From: an uncultured Bacteroidota bacterium
GTDB taxonomy: Bacteria > Bacteroidota > Bacteroidia > Bacteroidales > SZUA-534
Assembly: GCA_937885735.1 (NCBI GenBank)
Contig: CALABN010000145.1
Coordinates: 1 to 7,163, forward strand
Direction: 5' to 3'
DNA length: 7,163 nucleotides
Shown: positions 6,086 to 7,163 of the stretch, piece by piece
Layout: the number at the start of each line of letters is the position of its first letter
Numbering within the stretch: the first letter of the stretch is position 1
Notes under the pieces: generated by a model
The model's database searches: none
What the model was told of the DNA's origin: nothing
Seen by the model: the letters and a program-made list of their open reading frames with translations, nothing else
Translations under genes and position numbers: made by a program

Positions 6086-7120
6086 ATGGCCGAACGAGCA
6101 ATCTTTGCCGAAATAATCATTCCTGTCCCCGTCAAAGGCACTTTCACCTACGAGGTTCCTATCTCAATGGTGGAAACGGCAAAGGTGGGCCAAAGCGTGA
6201 TTGTGCAGTTTGGCGCAAAGAAACTCTACACGGGCATCATTGCAAGCCTGACGCCAACACCACCTGAAGGGTTCCGCATAAAGTCGATTCTGAACATAGT
6301 GGACGAGAGGCCCACCATCACTCAAAAGCAACTTGAACTGTGGCAATGGACGTCATCTTATTATATGTGCCCTATTGGCGACGTTTACAAGGCTGCCGTA
6401 CCAGTCGGCCTACGTCCCGACAGCGAGTCGAAGGTGCTGCCCGTGACCGAAAAAAGCGCCGAAACCGACCAACTCACCAAAGATGAATGTTCGGTTTATT
6501 CAATATTGATGAAGGAAGAAGAGGCCAACATAGAAATGCTCGCCAAAACCACCAGCCTCAAATCGATTCTCACCATTGTGAAGAACCTTGCCGACAAGGG
6601 CTTCGCCATAATCACCGAAGAGGTGCGGAACCAGTCGAAACCGCGCAGGCAAAAGGTTGTACGGCTGACCGACCGCATTGCCGACGCTGAAATGCTCAAC
6701 CGCACACTTGCCCTGCTTACACGCTCTGAAAAACAGCAGGCTACGCTCAAATGGATTGCCGATTTTTTGGGTAAAGATGCCTTCAAGGGCAAAAGCGTGC
6801 TTAACAAAGTGGTGCTCGAGAAGGTGCCGACAACCCCGTCGATTGTCCGCTCCCTTGTTGAGAAGGGCTTTCTGGTTGAAGACACGGAAAACCTTCTTCA
6901 GCCAGCCAGCAACCTTGAAACACAAGGCATCAATCCTCTGAACGAATATCAGCAAGAGGCATTGGAACAGATAAAGAAGGAATTTGAGACAAAACAGACC
7001 GTACTGCTACACGGCATCACGGGAAGTGGAAAGACCGAAATATACATTCACCTGATTGACGAGACCATAAAGGCTGGCAAGCGCGTTCTTTACCTTCTGC
7101 CAGTATATTTTGTCTCCTGA
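6086..7120 (+). CDS. priA: Primosomal protein N' (PriA helicase), N-terminal part only; sequence breaks after helicase motif I
   Basis: PriA binds stalled or abandoned replication forks, unwinds DNA 3'-5' and reloads the replicative helicase. I start at the ATG at 6086 (MAERAIFAEIIIPVPVKGTFTYEVP), the family's normal N-terminus; a TTG at 6017 in the same frame only extends through the stem-loop. Residues about 5-112 are the 3'-DNA-end-binding domain, about 125-250 the winged-helix region, and the helicase lobe opens with LNEYQQEAL and the Walker A GITGSGKT (G310-K316-T317). RVLYLLP (to P339) should continue EIALT-Q as in other PriA proteins. Instead it reads VYFVS and a TGA at 7118. Full-length Bacteroidota PriA is about 800 residues, so motif II (DEEH), the zinc-binding cysteines and lobe 2 are all missing. 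Bases 1-1017 of the gene (to 7102) look intact and under normal coding constraint, so the break is either an assembly join or a recent rearrangement. The end given is the fortuitous stop. Confidence 0.88.
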   Translation: MAERAIFAEIIIPVPVKGTFTYEVPISMVETAKVGQSVIVQFGAKKLYTGIIASLTPTPPEGFRIKSILNIVDERPTITQKQLELWQWTSSYYMCPIGDVYKAAVPVGLRPDSESKVLPVTEKSAETDQLTKDECSVYSILMKEEEANIEMLAKTTSLKSILTIVKNLADKGFAIITEEVRNQSKPRRQKVVRLTDRIADAEMLNRTLALLTRSEKQQATLKWIADFLGKDAFKGKSVLNKVVLEKVPTTPSIVRSLVEKGFLVEDTENLLQPASNLETQGINPLNEYQQEALEQIKKEFETKQTVLLHGITGSGKTEIYIHLIDETIKAGKRVLYLLPVYFVS

Positions 7121-7163
7121 CTCGTCTATCTTGATAGTGTACTGCTGCTTGTACTGTTCTACG
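7103..7163 (-). other. Foreign-looking 61-bp tail, possible interior fragment of another gene on the minus strand
   Basis: These bases do not continue priA. On the minus strand, from 7162 down to 7103, they give 20 codons without a stop: VEQYKQQY, then TIKIDESGDKIY, a protein-like mix of charged and beta-forming residues. The plus-strand frames contain stops or an unlikely Cys-rich peptide. Reading on past 7103 enters antisense priA and reaches a stop soon after. The family of the fragment is not recognisable from 20 residues. It also holds a 5-bp dyad CTATC/GATAG at 7127-7138 with no obvious meaning. Confidence 0.45.

Noticed and set aside
3967..6383. A 16-base exact repeat TGCCCTATTGGCGACG at 3967-3982 and 6368-6383
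   Set aside because: Both copies are in frame and encode CPIGD inside unrelated conserved domains (propeller and PriA); best explained by shared codon preference, not by a mobile or regulatory repeat.

Overview
The window is chromosomal DNA from a member of the Bacteroidota, most likely Bacteroidales. Four things point there: a PorE-like TPR/PD40/OmpA envelope protein, a PorT-like outer-membrane barrel, a DnaX-type clamp-loader delta' subunit with the PDLHFVFPV signature usual in that phylum, and translation starts with A-rich leaders and no clear Shine-Dalgarno sequence. No mobile element, CRISPR array, tRNA or rRNA was recognised. Most of the window reads as ordinary core genome, and I found no convincing new defence or mobile system.

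Layout. Bases 1-1406 run rightward: the 3' part of holB (its start is outside the window), then a 141-residue four-helix membrane protein of unknown function. This gene meets a leftward PorT-like barrel gene (1403-2119) tail to tail, and the two stop codons share the four bases TTAA. Upstream of the barrel gene on the minus strand is a small FtsB/DivIC-type division protein (2186-2485). A 275-bp AT-rich divergent region (2486-2760) follows. It holds a perfect 10-bp inverted repeat and a good Bacteroidota -7 box reading leftward. Rightward from there come a large modular envelope protein (2761-5445), a GNAT acetyltransferase starting 8 nt after it, a 104-nt gap with an interrupted stem-loop, and the 5' part of priA.

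How the genes fit together. holB and priA are DNA-replication genes (clamp loader and replication restart). The centre is a cell-envelope block: a division protein, a periplasmic peptidoglycan-binding scaffold with a tail that looks like two SPOR-type units, and an outer-membrane barrel. The DivIC-type gene and the scaffold gene diverge from one control region, so shared regulation is possible but unproven.

The main oddity is at the right end. priA follows the family up to the LLP after helicase motif I (base 7102) and then stops matching. The last 61 bases read best as an unrelated coding fragment on the opposite strand. This is either a contig-end chimera or a real rearrangement that destroys priA. 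The second point of interest is the modular scaffold, which resembles PorE but has a Pro/Glu spacer, a repeated C-terminal extension and no lipobox.
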